Origin: Bacteroidales bacterium
Lineage (GTDB): Bacteria; Bacteroidota; Bacteroidia; Bacteroidales; UBA12077
Assembly: GCA_016342685.1 (NCBI GenBank)
Contig: JAEINU010000003.1
Coordinates: forward strand, 434,001-498,000
Direction of reading: 5' to 3'
Length of the DNA: 64,000 bases
In this document: positions 1 through 8,339 of the stretch, piece by piece
How the letters are laid out: each line of letters opens with the position of its first letter
Position numbering within the stretch: position 1 is the first letter of the stretch
The notes under the pieces: generated by a model
What the model was told of the DNA's origin: nothing
What the model saw: only the letters and a program-made list of their open reading frames with translations
Database searches by the model: none
Made by a program: the position numbers and the translations under genes

Positions 1-304
1 CGCCAGATGTGTTCATTCCAAGATCATAGCTTGTAACAATTACTTTTTCGTTAATAGAAAATTTTGGATTGCTCGATTCTACAATAATTCCTGCCGCATC
101 AATACCAGGAGTATGTGGGTAATTTCTGGTAACACCCTTATTTCCTGTTGCCGATAAAGCATCTTTATAATTTAAGGATGAATAGTGAACCTTTATTAAT
201 AAATCTCCTGCAGGTAAATCATCAATTGTTTTGTTTTTAATACGTCTAATAAATTGGTCGTTTTGTTCTTCAACAACCAAGGCTTTAAAATTATTTTGAT
301 TCAT
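1..304 (-). CDS. YhdH/AcuI-family quinone oxidoreductase (N-terminal part, runs off the window)
   Basis: The reverse strand is open from an ATG at 304 to the window edge, giving about 101 residues that begin MNQNNFKALVVEE. The segment YSSLNYKDALSATG followed by YPHTPGIDAAG is typical of the zinc-independent medium-chain dehydrogenase/reductase group YhdH/AcuI, known as acrylyl-CoA or quinone reductases using NADPH. Only the N-terminal GroES-like domain is visible; the Rossmann domain lies beyond base 1. It is transcribed divergently from the FadL-like porin. The exact substrate cannot be judged from this fragment. Confidence 0.8.
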   Translation of the reverse strand, partial: MNQNNFKALVVEEQNDQFIRRIKNKTIDDLPAGDLLIKVHYSSLNYKDALSATGNKGVTRNYPHTPGIDAAGIIVESSNPKFSINEKVIVTSYDLGMNTSG

Positions 305-542
305 AAGTACTCTTTTTACATTCTTGTTTTTTGTAAAACACTGTTTGCTAGCACAATGTTTAGTATAAAAGAAATTGAGCTACAAAGTTAGTAAAACATG
401 GAAAGAATAGGATAGTCGAATGCAATAATATCGATATTGCTATATGTAAATATGATACATATCATATGAATAAATATATATAAATGTAAAGTAGTTACTA
501 TATTGCGCTCAAATTTAATATTGAAAATTAAAATTTAAAGTC

Positions 543-1838
543 ATGAAGAATATTTTTAAAACGTTTTTAATAGCATTGTTAATAGGTGCTGGAGTAATGG
601 TAACATCTACGGTTCACGCAACCGATGGATATTTTGGCGTTGGATATGGAGCCTTAAATAAAGGTGTAGCCGGTGCTGGAATTGCATGGTATAACAATTC
701 TTTAATGAATGGAAACCCTGCAGGTCATGTTATGTTAGGTAATCAATATGACATTGGATTAGGTTTTTTTAATCCTAACAGACAATTTACTGTAACAGGA
801 GACCCATCTGGAATGCCAGGAACTTTTGGTTTAACTCCAGGGACTGTTGAAAGTGATTCCAAATTATTTTATATGCCAAGTTTAGGCGCAAATTGGATGA
901 TCGGTGAAAAAAGTAGTATTTCAGCAACTTTTTTTGGAAATGGCGGTATGAATACTGATTATCCAACACAAGCTTTTTACGATGCTAGTTCAAGCACAAC
1001 TGGTGTTGATTTAGCTCAAATGTTTCTTGGAGTATCTTACTCAAGAAAACTTGGAGAGAAACACAGTGTAGGTATTACTGCTTTGGGTGTATACCAGTAT
1101 TTTGAAGCTAACGGTATTGCATCTTTTGGAATGATGTCAAGCGATCCAACAAAATTAAGTGGTAACGGACACGATAATGCTATGGGATTTGGTGTTAAAC
1201 TTGGTTACATGGGAGAAATTATTGATAATTTAACTCTTGGTGCTAGTTATCAACCTAAAATTAATATGAGTGAATTCGACGAGTATTCAGGATTATTTGC
1301 TGAACAAGGTGATTTTGATATTCCTTCTAACTTAACAGTTGGTTTGGCTTATAAATTTAGTGAAAAACTTGCTGTAATGGCTGATTATAAAAGAATAAAT
1401 TATTCTGATGTAGCTGCTGTTTCTAATAAATTCGATCCAATGTCAACAGATCTTTTAGGTTCTGATAAAGGAGCTGGATTTGGTTGGAACGATATTAATG
1501 TTTACAAAGTAGGTATTGAATATGGTGGAATTGAAGGATGGACAATACGTGGTGGTTATTCTCATAACGATCAGGCTGTTCCTGAGTCAGAAGTATTATT
1601 CAATATCTTAGCACCAGGAATTATAGAAGATCATATTTCTTTAGGATTTTCAAAATACCTAGGAGAATCTGGAAAAGCTTTACATTTTGCAATGGTTTAT
1701 GCTTTACCTGCAACTGTAAAAGGATATAATCCAATGGATTTTGACCCTGTTGAAGCAATGGCTGGAAATATGGTTCCAAATCAAACAATTGAATTAGAAA
1801 TGAGTCAATTAGAATTCGAAATTGCATTTACTTTCTAA
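543..1838 (+). CDS. OmpP1/FadL-family outer-membrane transporter
   Basis: A 431-residue beta-barrel protein of the FadL/OmpP1 family, which carries long-chain fatty acids or other hydrophobic compounds across the outer membrane. A signal peptide covers residues 1-26, with a cut expected after VHA. The N-terminal stretch has the family pattern of Gly-rich sequence followed by NGNPAG near residues 56-61. The chain ends in alternating residues with a terminal Phe (IAFTF), the usual outer-membrane assembly signal. The gene is monocistronic and followed by a strong terminator. Nearby acyl-CoA dehydrogenase and aldehyde dehydrogenases fit uptake and oxidation of hydrophobic substrates, though that link is inference. 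Confidence 0.87.
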   Translation: MKNIFKTFLIALLIGAGVMVTSTVHATDGYFGVGYGALNKGVAGAGIAWYNNSLMNGNPAGHVMLGNQYDIGLGFFNPNRQFTVTGDPSGMPGTFGLTPGTVESDSKLFYMPSLGANWMIGEKSSISATFFGNGGMNTDYPTQAFYDASSSTTGVDLAQMFLGVSYSRKLGEKHSVGITALGVYQYFEANGIASFGMMSSDPTKLSGNGHDNAMGFGVKLGYMGEIIDNLTLGASYQPKINMSEFDEYSGLFAEQGDFDIPSNLTVGLAYKFSEKLAVMADYKRINYSDVAAVSNKFDPMSTDLLGSDKGAGFGWNDINVYKVGIEYGGIEGWTIRGGYSHNDQAVPESEVLFNILAPGIIEDHISLGFSKYLGESGKALHFAMVYALPATVKGYNPMDFDPVEAMAGNMVPNQTIELEMSQLEFEIAFTF

Positions 1839-1861
1839 TAAAGGTTCATACAAAATAAAAG

Positions 1862-1889
1862 GGGTTCTTCATTTGAAGAACCCTTTTTT
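1862..1889 (+). terminator. Rho-independent terminator after the FadL-like gene
   Basis: Perfect 9-bp stem GGGTTCTTC / GAAGAACCC with an ATTT loop, followed by six T. It starts 23 bases after the stop codon. Confidence 0.92.
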
Positions 1890-1907
1890 ATTTAAGGTGC
1901 TACCGAT

Positions 1908-1945
1908 AAAAAAAAGACCCTATAAGTCTTCACCTACAGAGTCTT
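1908..1945 (-). terminator. Terminator for the acyl-CoA dehydrogenase gene
   Basis: Read on the minus strand, AAGACTCT pairs with AGGGTCTT (one G-U pair) and is followed by a run of T. It lies about 100 bases beyond the stop of the gene at 2048-3559. The stem resembles the terminator at 3905-3940, so the two genes have related 3' ends. Confidence 0.75.
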
Positions 1946-2047
1946 GGCTAAATTGAAATAAACTATCTAATAATAAACTAACTTATACATCGCAATTAAT
2001 ACTCCTAAAAATTGCTATTTCTTTAAATATTTTGAGATTGATTGTTC

Positions 2048-3559
2048 TTAACAAAAAGATAACCAGGAACTATTGTCCTTGTAATCTTCGATCGGTGAAA
2101 TGTTTGTCTTAAAATTAAAGGAGCTTACCAAACCTGAAATTTCATGTTTTATACTTTCTAAACTATCTTTTATTAGATCAGATCTAAAACCATTTGCTCC
2201 CAGATTTGCAACATGATTAGCAGAAACAACTCTACTTATTATTTTCCCTAAATCGACAATCTTACGTTGAGGTAATTTAATGTCCACTTTAAAGTCTAAT
2301 ATAGATTTATAATAATCAGCAATATTCTGGGTTAAATCGTAACTTTTCAGAAACTCCGAAAGGTTCATTATTTTTTGATTCCCCATTAATTTCAACACCA
2401 TCTCCGAAATTTGTGTATAAAGCATATCATTTGCACCTTCAAATATTTGGAATGGTCTGGAATCTACAATTCCTCTCGAACCCACGCTTTCGGCTTTATA
2501 ACCATTTGCCCCGTTCAGTTGCGTTAAAGTTTGTGCAGATTCTTGCATTAAGTCGGTAACATGAGCTTTCATGCTATTGGCTTCAACAGAATCTGATGCA
2601 AGATTATTTTCAATTCCACTATGTACAGCACTTCTTGCACACATAGCCGAACTTACAGTAAAAGCACTTTGAATTCTTCCAATTTGGTGGCGAACCTGAT
2701 CTAGAGACATTAATGATTTACCGCCTATAAATCTTGATGTGGTTTGTTTTATCGCTTCATCGAGCATTCTACGGATAAAACCCATCCCCATTCCTGGAAT
2801 TTGGAATCGACTTCGATGCAATAAATCCATCATTAGTTTTAATCCAGTTGATTCAGGTTGGAGTTTAAATTGCTCTGGCACTTGAATATCTATAATATTT
2901 TTCCCGTAAGGAATTGGGTACAATCCAATATTGTTGTAGTATTCTTCAACTTTAATTTCTTGATTTGGTTGTTGAACATCACAGATAAAAAAATCTAAAT
3001 CTCTACCTAATTTGCCGCTTTCCTGTTTTTGACGCGAAGTCATTATCCAATAGTCCGCCATTCCAGTCAAGCCTTGCCAATGTTTAGTTCCTTTTATATG
3101 ATAGTTTGAGCCCGACTTTACATTTGATGTTTGCATATTTAGAGCATCACTTCCGTAATCAGGTTCTGTTATCATTAGGCCACCCATGTTTTGCTTGGTC
3201 AAGAATCTCTTGAAGATACCTTCTTTAACACTCGACTGTGCATATTTTGCAACCGGCTCAAGGAATAATCCAATATTAATTCCAAAAGCTAAAGACAATG
3301 GAAGTGATTCATAAGATGCGGTATCTAAAACACCTAAACATTCTTTTACTTTAGCGCCTCGACCACCATATTCTTCAGGAATAGCAACCGAAAAAGGATT
3401 TGTTGCCATAATGTCCTTTAAAACCAAATCTGGAAATCCTCTTTTTTGGATGAACTTTTCTATATTATCTTTTTCATAAAAGACACTTTTTAATGTCTTT
3501 TTTAATGAGTCTATGAAGTCCGAAAAGGAAACTTGTTTGGTACTATCTGAAATGATCAT
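2048..3559 (-). CDS. Acyl-CoA dehydrogenase family protein
   Basis: A 503-residue flavoenzyme-like protein of the acyl-CoA dehydrogenase family, which oxidises acyl-CoA thioesters to enoyl-CoA. The TEPDYGSD segment at residues 131-138 matches the family FAD/substrate signature. FQIFEGANDM near residues 370-379 keeps the catalytic-base Glu (E374) in the position of the medium-chain enzyme Glu376. The C-terminal ~110 residues extend past the usual ~390-residue core, as in the longer ACAD9/VLCAD-like members. It stands alone with its own terminator. The substrate chain length is not predictable from the sequence. Confidence 0.85.
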   Translation of the reverse strand: MIISDSTKQVSFSDFIDSLKKTLKSVFYEKDNIEKFIQKRGFPDLVLKDIMATNPFSVAIPEEYGGRGAKVKECLGVLDTASYESLPLSLAFGINIGLFLEPVAKYAQSSVKEGIFKRFLTKQNMGGLMITEPDYGSDALNMQTSNVKSGSNYHIKGTKHWQGLTGMADYWIMTSRQKQESGKLGRDLDFFICDVQQPNQEIKVEEYYNNIGLYPIPYGKNIIDIQVPEQFKLQPESTGLKLMMDLLHRSRFQIPGMGMGFIRRMLDEAIKQTTSRFIGGKSLMSLDQVRHQIGRIQSAFTVSSAMCARSAVHSGIENNLASDSVEANSMKAHVTDLMQESAQTLTQLNGANGYKAESVGSRGIVDSRPFQIFEGANDMLYTQISEMVLKLMGNQKIMNLSEFLKSYDLTQNIADYYKSILDFKVDIKLPQRKIVDLGKIISRVVSANHVANLGANGFRSDLIKDSLESIKHEISGLVSSFNFKTNISPIEDYKDNSSWLSFC

Positions 3560-3978
3560 TTTTGTTTTTATTTTAAGTAATCAATTTTATCTAAAAAGGT
3601 TCTCCATCAAGCGAATATTCTTGAGGTTTAAAAGCTAAAAATATTGTCTGTTTATAAAACAACGAATTTGGTTTTGACACTTAATAAGAAAACCTGCTGC
3701 TAATAACATAAGATACTTCATTGTGTTCAATAGTAATTGCTATTTATAAAATCGTGTTTAATTCTTTGTTACATTCTAAATAATAAAAACTTGTTCTATG
3801 GGACTTATTTGCCAAAATAGCTTTGCAGATCTAATTATGCTGTAATTGAAAATTTTCTATTAATCAATAATAGATGGAGTATTACAGTGAAGATTATTTT
3901 ATATAAAAAAGACCCTGAAAGATTTCTCTAACAGGGTCTTGCGCTAAACTTGAAATAAACTAACTTATAAAAAACGTT
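3560..3978. other. Gene-free stretch between acyl-CoA dehydrogenase and aldehyde dehydrogenase
   Basis: About 420 bases without a credible ORF. It must contain the promoter of the minus-strand acyl-CoA dehydrogenase gene and holds the aldehyde dehydrogenase terminator at 3905-3940. I see no repeat, RNA gene or mobile-element remnant here. Confidence 0.6.
3905..3940 (-). terminator. Terminator for the ALDH7-like gene
   Basis: On the minus strand AAGACCCTG pairs perfectly with CAGGGTCTT (9 bp) around a 14-base loop and is followed by TTTTTT. It lies about 40 bases past the stop codon. Confidence 0.9.
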
Positions 3979-5535
3979 CTAAAATGCGAATTTTATTCCT
4001 TGTGCTAACGGCAATTCTTTACCATAATTAATGGTGTTTGTTTGTCGTCGCATGTATGCTTTCCATGAATCAGAACCCGATTCACGTCCGCCACCAGTGT
4101 CTTTTTCGCCACCAAATGCACCACCAATTTCAGCACCGGAAGTACCGCTGTTTACATTGGCAATTCCGCAATCAGAACCAACTTCACTTAAGAATTGCTC
4201 ACTCTCGCGCATATTTAAAGTAAATAATGCTGATGATAATCCTTGAGGAACACCATTGTTTAATTCAATAGCTTCATCAAAATCATTGTATTTGATTAAA
4301 TATACAATTGGAGCAAATGTTTCTTCTTGTACGATCTCATATTTATTTTCAGCTTCGGCAATAGCAGGAACAACATAATTTCCCGATGCGTATTTCTCGC
4401 CTTCCAAAACGTTTCCACCAAAAATAACTTTACCGCCTTCTTTTTGAACTTCTGTAACAGCATGTGTAAACGCATTTACTGAATGGATATCAATAAGTGG
4501 ACCTACCAAGGTGTGAGAATCTAAAGGATTTCCAATTTTGCAAACAATTTGTTTGTATGCTTTAACGATTCTGTCTTTTACCTCGTCGTAAACTTTTTCG
4601 TGAACAATTACCCTACGAGTAGAAGTACAACGTTGTCCTGCTGTTCCTACAGAACCGAAAACAATTGAAGGTATAGCCATATCTAAATCGGCAGAATCAG
4701 AAACAATAACTGCATTATTTCCACCTAGTTCTAATATTGTTTTTCCTAATCGTTGTCCAACTATCTGACCAACACGTTTACCAACAGCTGTAGATCCTGT
4801 TACCGAGAACAAAGGAACTCTTTTGTCTTCCAAGAAATTATCTCCAAGTACCGACGATTTTGCAACTATCAAACTGAAAACTCCTTCAGGAACATCATTG
4901 TCTTTCAAAACTTTACGAATGATATTCATAGTAGCAATAGCTGTAAGCGGAGTTTTCGAACTTGGCTTCCAGATTACAACATCACCAGCAATTGCAGCAA
5001 GCATTGAGTTCCATGCCCAAACGGCAACTGGAAAGTTGAATGATGTTATTAATCCCACCAATCCTACTGGATGATATTGATCGTACATTCTATGATTTGT
5101 TCTTTCCGAATGCATTGTAAATCCATTCAACAAACGAGATTGCCCTACAGCAAAATCACAGATGTCAATCATTTCTTGCACTTCGCCTAAACCTTCTTGG
5201 TAAATTTTACCCATTTCCAGAGTTACTAATTTTCCAAGATCTTCTTTGGAGTCGCGAAGAGCCAGTCCTATTTGTCGAACAATTTCCCCACGACTAGGAG
5301 CTGGCAATTCACGCCAAACCTTAAATGCTTCTTGTGCCTTTGTTACAACTTTTTCGTAATCTTCTATTGTTGCATTTTTTACTTTGGCAATTTCTTTTCC
5401 ATCAATAGGAGAGCTCGATGATGTAACAGCTCCTTGAACATCGAACCATTCTGTTCCTGTAGTTACACCCGAGTTAATTTCTTTTATACCAAGTCTTTCT
5501 AAAAGCTCTTGTATGTTAAATTCTGTTGTAGTCAT
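3979..5535 (-). CDS. ALDH7-family aldehyde dehydrogenase (aminoadipate-semialdehyde / piperideine-6-carboxylate dehydrogenase type)
   Basis: A 518-residue NAD(P)-dependent aldehyde dehydrogenase. Catalytic Glu269 (LELGGNN) and nucleophile Cys303 (GQRCTSTRR) are both present. The C-terminal GGEKDTGGGRESGSDSW region and overall length match the ALDH7A1/antiquitin group, which oxidises alpha-aminoadipate semialdehyde in lysine degradation. It lies beside pruA on the same strand but is separated by 212 bases holding repeat hairpins, so joint transcription is uncertain. In Bacteroidota this pairing suggests amino-acid catabolism (lysine and proline/arginine). The substrate is inferred from family resemblance only. 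Confidence 0.87.
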   Translation of the reverse strand: MTTTEFNIQELLERLGIKEINSGVTTGTEWFDVQGAVTSSSSPIDGKEIAKVKNATIEDYEKVVTKAQEAFKVWRELPAPSRGEIVRQIGLALRDSKEDLGKLVTLEMGKIYQEGLGEVQEMIDICDFAVGQSRLLNGFTMHSERTNHRMYDQYHPVGLVGLITSFNFPVAVWAWNSMLAAIAGDVVIWKPSSKTPLTAIATMNIIRKVLKDNDVPEGVFSLIVAKSSVLGDNFLEDKRVPLFSVTGSTAVGKRVGQIVGQRLGKTILELGGNNAVIVSDSADLDMAIPSIVFGSVGTAGQRCTSTRRVIVHEKVYDEVKDRIVKAYKQIVCKIGNPLDSHTLVGPLIDIHSVNAFTHAVTEVQKEGGKVIFGGNVLEGEKYASGNYVVPAIAEAENKYEIVQEETFAPIVYLIKYNDFDEAIELNNGVPQGLSSALFTLNMRESEQFLSEVGSDCGIANVNSGTSGAEIGGAFGGEKDTGGGRESGSDSWKAYMRRQTNTINYGKELPLAQGIKFAF

Positions 5536-5548
5536 TTTGTTTTCTTTT

Positions 5549-5612
5549 TGTCACACTGAGTCTGTCAAAGTGTGAGTTATTGCTTTTCATCCTTCGATAA
5601 GCTCAGGATGAC
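5549..5612. repeat. Inverted pair of dispersed hairpin repeats, locus 1
   Basis: Two related palindromes. Element B at 5549-5575 (CACAC arm, TGAGTCTGTCAAA loop, GTGTG arm) precedes element A at 5588-5612 (ATCC arm, TTCGATAAGCTCA loop, GGAT arm, then TGAC). The same family occurs near 24.1, 28.9, 38.4 and 56.0 kb. This is the only locus in B-A order. Confidence 0.88.
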
Positions 5613-5647
5613 TTTGTTTTACATTATATTTATTTTACTCTTTTGTC

Positions 5648-5669
5648 ATTCCGGGCGAAGACCCGGAAT
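5648..5669. repeat. Short perfect GC-rich hairpin
   Basis: ATTCCGGG and CCCGGAAT form an 8-bp perfect stem around CGAAGA, preceded by TGTC. The preceding base pattern resembles the dispersed element family, but stem and loop differ. It may be a second intergenic palindrome type, or act as a processing or termination hairpin downstream of pruA. Confidence 0.6.
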
Positions 5670-5747
5670 TTCTATTTATTATTATTTAGATTCTCGCTTT
5701 TGCGGGAACTTTCTCACGAATGAAATGAGTAATGACATAATTAGTAA

Positions 5748-7376
5748 TTAATCTTCCATAAATGGATACTTATAACTTGTTGCTGGAACAAAACATTCTT
5801 TTACTGTTCTCGGAGTAACCCAACGTAATAAATTAAGTTTTGAACCTGCTTTATCGTTCGTTCCAGAACCACGAGCACCACCAAAAGGTTGTTGGTTTAC
5901 GACTGCTCCGGTTGGTTTATCATTAATGTAAAAGTTACCTGCTGCATGTTCCAGTTTTTTCATAACATGTTCAATTACATAACGATCTTTCGAGAATATC
6001 GATCCTGTAAGAGCATAAATAGAAGTTTTATCAACCAATTCAATGGTTTCTTCAAATTTGGTTCGATCGTATACATATATAGTTAATACCGGACCAAATA
6101 ATTCTTCTTCCATAGTTACATAATGCGGATCTTTTGTAAGAATTATGGTCGGCTCAATAAAGTATCCTTTAGACTTATCATAGTTACCACCATGAATAAT
6201 TTCCACATTTTTATCTTTCTTAGCACGATCAATATATCCTGAAAGTTTATCGAAAGAAGCTTCGTCGATAACAGCATTAACAAAGTTTGAGAAATCTTCC
6301 ACTGGTCCCATTTTCATGGTGTTCATGTCGCATTTGATTTCACACAATACTTCATCCCATAAATTATCGGGAATATAAGCACGAGAAACAGCAGAGCATT
6401 TTTGTCCTTGATATTCGAAAGCACCACGTGTAATTGCTGTTGCAACTTGCATTGCATTTGCCGTTTCATGAACTAAAACAAAGTTTTTACCACCAGTTTC
6501 ACCAACAATTCTTGGGTATGATTTATAATTGGCTATGTTATTACCAATTTCTTTCCAGATATTTTGAAATACTGATGTTGATCCTGTAAAGTGAATTCCT
6601 GCAAAATCTGGATGAGAGAATATTACTTTTCCAGCTGCAGGCCCAGATACAAAAACAAGATTTATTACACCATCAGGTAATCCTGCTTCCATAAATATTT
6701 CCATAATAATTCTAGCAGAATAAATCTGAGTATTTGATGGTTTCCAAACTACAGTATTACCCATCATTGCAGGAGCCGAAGGTAAATTACCTGCAATTGC
6801 CGTAAAATTGAAAGGAGTTAGTGCGAATACAAATCCTTCTAAAGCACGTTGTTCCATTCTATTCCAATGCAATTCATCCGAATCTGGTTGATCGTTGTAA
6901 ATCTCCGTCATGTACTGAACATTGAAACGAAGGAAATCTGCCAATTCACATGCCGCATCAATTTCAGCTTGATGAACAGATTTTGATTGTCCCATCATGG
7001 TTGCTGCATTGATTCTTGCACGGTAAGGACCGGAAATCATTCCAGCTGCTTTTAGAAAGATTGATGCACGTTGTTTCCACGACATATTTGCCCATTTATC
7101 GCGAGCGTTTAGCGCTGCGTTTATGGCATCTGTAACGTGGCTTTCTTCACCACGATAATAATGTCCTAATAAATGTTGGTGATCATGAGGAGGATGCATT
7201 TCAATTTTCTTTTCAGAACGAACTTCCTTACCATCAATAATCATTGGAACTTCAACTTCATTTGATCTCGACCATTCAATTGCCTTAACTAAACGTTCTC
7301 TCTCTGGAGAGCCTTTTACGTATGTTAATACCGGTTCGTTTTTAGCCGGTGGTGCGAAGTATAAACTCTTTTGCAT
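5748..7376 (-). CDS. pruA: L-glutamate gamma-semialdehyde dehydrogenase (1-pyrroline-5-carboxylate dehydrogenase)
   Basis: A 542-residue single-function P5C dehydrogenase (ALDH4 type), the second step of proline and arginine/ornithine breakdown to glutamate. Catalytic Glu293 (VGETGGKN) and Cys327 (YQGQKCSA) are present. The N-terminal extension before the NAD-binding domain and the C-terminal QPFGGARGSGTNDKAG segment are those of the mitochondrial-type enzyme rather than the PutA fusion. No proline dehydrogenase lies in the window. Upstream, at 7421-7460, a palindrome overlaps a good promoter, suggesting local regulation. Confidence 0.93.
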   Translation of the reverse strand: MQKSLYFAPPAKNEPVLTYVKGSPERERLVKAIEWSRSNEVEVPMIIDGKEVRSEKKIEMHPPHDHQHLLGHYYRGEESHVTDAINAALNARDKWANMSWKQRASIFLKAAGMISGPYRARINAATMMGQSKSVHQAEIDAACELADFLRFNVQYMTEIYNDQPDSDELHWNRMEQRALEGFVFALTPFNFTAIAGNLPSAPAMMGNTVVWKPSNTQIYSARIIMEIFMEAGLPDGVINLVFVSGPAAGKVIFSHPDFAGIHFTGSTSVFQNIWKEIGNNIANYKSYPRIVGETGGKNFVLVHETANAMQVATAITRGAFEYQGQKCSAVSRAYIPDNLWDEVLCEIKCDMNTMKMGPVEDFSNFVNAVIDEASFDKLSGYIDRAKKDKNVEIIHGGNYDKSKGYFIEPTIILTKDPHYVTMEEELFGPVLTIYVYDRTKFEETIELVDKTSIYALTGSIFSKDRYVIEHVMKKLEHAAGNFYINDKPTGAVVNQQPFGGARGSGTNDKAGSKLNLLRWVTPRTVKECFVPATSYKYPFMED

Positions 7377-7420
7377 GTTGTAATTAATTTTTATCGTTTA
7401 ACATTTTCTTCTCTTAAAAG

Positions 7421-7460
7421 CGATATGCAAATATATACATATCGTCTTTGCAAAAAACAA
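7421..7460 (-). promoter_or_regulatory. pruA promoter with overlapping palindrome
   Basis: On the minus strand TATATTTG (complement of 7428-7435) matches the Bacteroidota -7 box TAnnTTTG. A TTG at 7460-7458 sits 22 bp upstream. CGATATG (7421-7427) and CATATCG (7438-7444) form a perfect 7-bp inverted repeat spanning the -7 box, a plausible operator. Confidence 0.6.
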
Positions 7461-7473
7461 GATTTTTATCATA

Positions 7474-7502
7474 TTTAGCAAATCGCTAAAACTCTATTTT
7501 TG
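7474..7502 (+). promoter_or_regulatory. ppnP promoter region with palindrome
   Basis: TATTTTTG at 7495-7502 fits TAnnTTTG. TTTAGC (7474-7479) and GCTAAA (7485-7490) form an inverted repeat immediately upstream. No well-spaced -33 TTG was seen. Confidence 0.5.
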
Positions 7503-7529
7503 TATGTGGATAACAAAAAATAACAAGCT

Positions 7530-7811
7530 ATGTTTAATACAAATGAATATTTTGACGGAAAAGTAAAGTCAATTGCTTTTGAAACTTCTGAAGGTGCTGC
7601 TACAATAGGTGTTATGGCTGCAGGTGAATACGAGTTTGGAACATCAACAATTGAATTTATGACAGTAACTTCTGGTGTTATGACAGTTCAACAACCAGGC
7701 GAAACCGAATGGAAAGACTACAAAGAATTTGAAACTTTCAGAGTTGAAAAAGACGTGAAATTCAAGGTGAAAGTGAATGGTGATACTTCTTATCGTTGCC
7801 TTTACAAATAA
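7530..7811 (+). CDS. ppnP: Pyrimidine/purine nucleoside phosphorylase PpnP
   Basis: A 93-residue single-domain cupin-like protein. The sequence from FDGKVKSIAFE through VTSGVMTVQQPG to FRVEKDVKFKVKV matches PpnP (formerly DUF1255), a small enzyme that cleaves nucleosides with phosphate to free base and pentose-1-phosphate. Length and motif order are typical. It is monocistronic, with a promoter at about 7495 and two hairpins after the stop. Confidence 0.9.
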   Translation: MFNTNEYFDGKVKSIAFETSEGAATIGVMAAGEYEFGTSTIEFMTVTSGVMTVQQPGETEWKDYKEFETFRVEKDVKFKVKVNGDTSYRCLYK

Positions 7812-7822
7812 GTATAAAATAA

Positions 7823-7846
7823 TTAGACAAAGTCTAAATTGATTTT
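7823..7846 (+). terminator. Possible first terminator after ppnP
   Basis: TTAGAC and GTCTAA form a 6-bp stem, followed within a few bases by six T. It is short but directly downstream of the stop codon. Confidence 0.5.
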
Positions 7847-7858
7847 TTAAGATAAAAT

Positions 7859-7893
7859 AATTACAATGAAGCTTTTATTGCTTCGTTGTAATT
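7859..7893 (+). terminator. Strong hairpin between ppnP and the ModE-like gene
   Basis: A 14-bp stem, AATTACAATGAAGC with GCTTCGTTGTAATT (one T-G wobble), around TTTTATT, followed by GTTTATTTT. It probably ends ppnP transcription just before the next promoter. Confidence 0.65.
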
Positions 7894-7924
7894 GTTTATT
7901 TTGCAACCGATATGTTTATATTTG
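7892..7924 (+). promoter_or_regulatory. Promoter of the ModE-like operon
   Basis: TATATTTG at 7917-7924 fits TAnnTTTG with TTG at 7892-7894, 22 bp upstream. Transcription would start around 7930, which supports translation from the ATG at 7958 rather than from 7892. Confidence 0.6.
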
Positions 7925-7957
7925 CATAATAGCTTTTTTACTAAAAAAAACAATATT

Positions 7958-8338
7958 ATGGCTGGCCCTAAAGGATCAAAGTATTATGATGTTTTCCTAA
8001 AATTTAAGGTGTGGTTAGAGAATACGGATGGAGAAGGAATTTTAGGAGATGGTAAATTTGAATTAATTGATCAAATTGATCAGTTGGGATCGCTAAAAGC
8101 TGCAGCTGATAAAATTGGAATTAGTTATAGAAAAGCTTGGGGAAATGTTAAGGATGCCGAAGAGAAACTTGGATTCTTATTGGTTGATAAGCATCGTGGA
8201 GGTCAGCATGGTGGAAATTCCGTTCTTACACCCGAAGGGAAAAAATTAATTGAAGCATATAAGGAATTACTAGTTGAATTTGATGAATCAATTTATCAGA
8301 TTACTAAAAAATTCTTTAATAAAGTGAATGAGAAGTAG
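7958..8338 (+). CDS. ModE-like winged-helix regulator (DNA-binding domain only)
   Basis: A 126-residue protein from the ATG at 7958; an earlier ATG at 7892 lies inside the promoter and was rejected. The helix-turn-helix at about residues 44-72 (GSLKAAADKIGISYRKAW) and the wing with HRGGQHGGNSVLT match the N-terminal domain of ModE, the molybdate-responsive repressor/activator. No C-terminal Mop (molybdate-binding) domain is present, so it resembles the single-domain ModE forms. It overlaps or abuts the next gene and heads the molybdopterin region, consistent with regulation by molybdenum or tungsten status. The ligand is inferred. Confidence 0.85.
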   Translation: MAGPKGSKYYDVFLKFKVWLENTDGEGILGDGKFELIDQIDQLGSLKAAADKIGISYRKAWGNVKDAEEKLGFLLVDKHRGGQHGGNSVLTPEGKKLIEAYKELLVEFDESIYQITKKFFNKVNEK

Positions 8339-8339
8339 G

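Noticed and set aside
7892-7957. Longer N-terminus of the ModE-like protein
   Set aside because: It overlaps the -7 box and the hairpin, and family similarity starts after the ATG at 7958.
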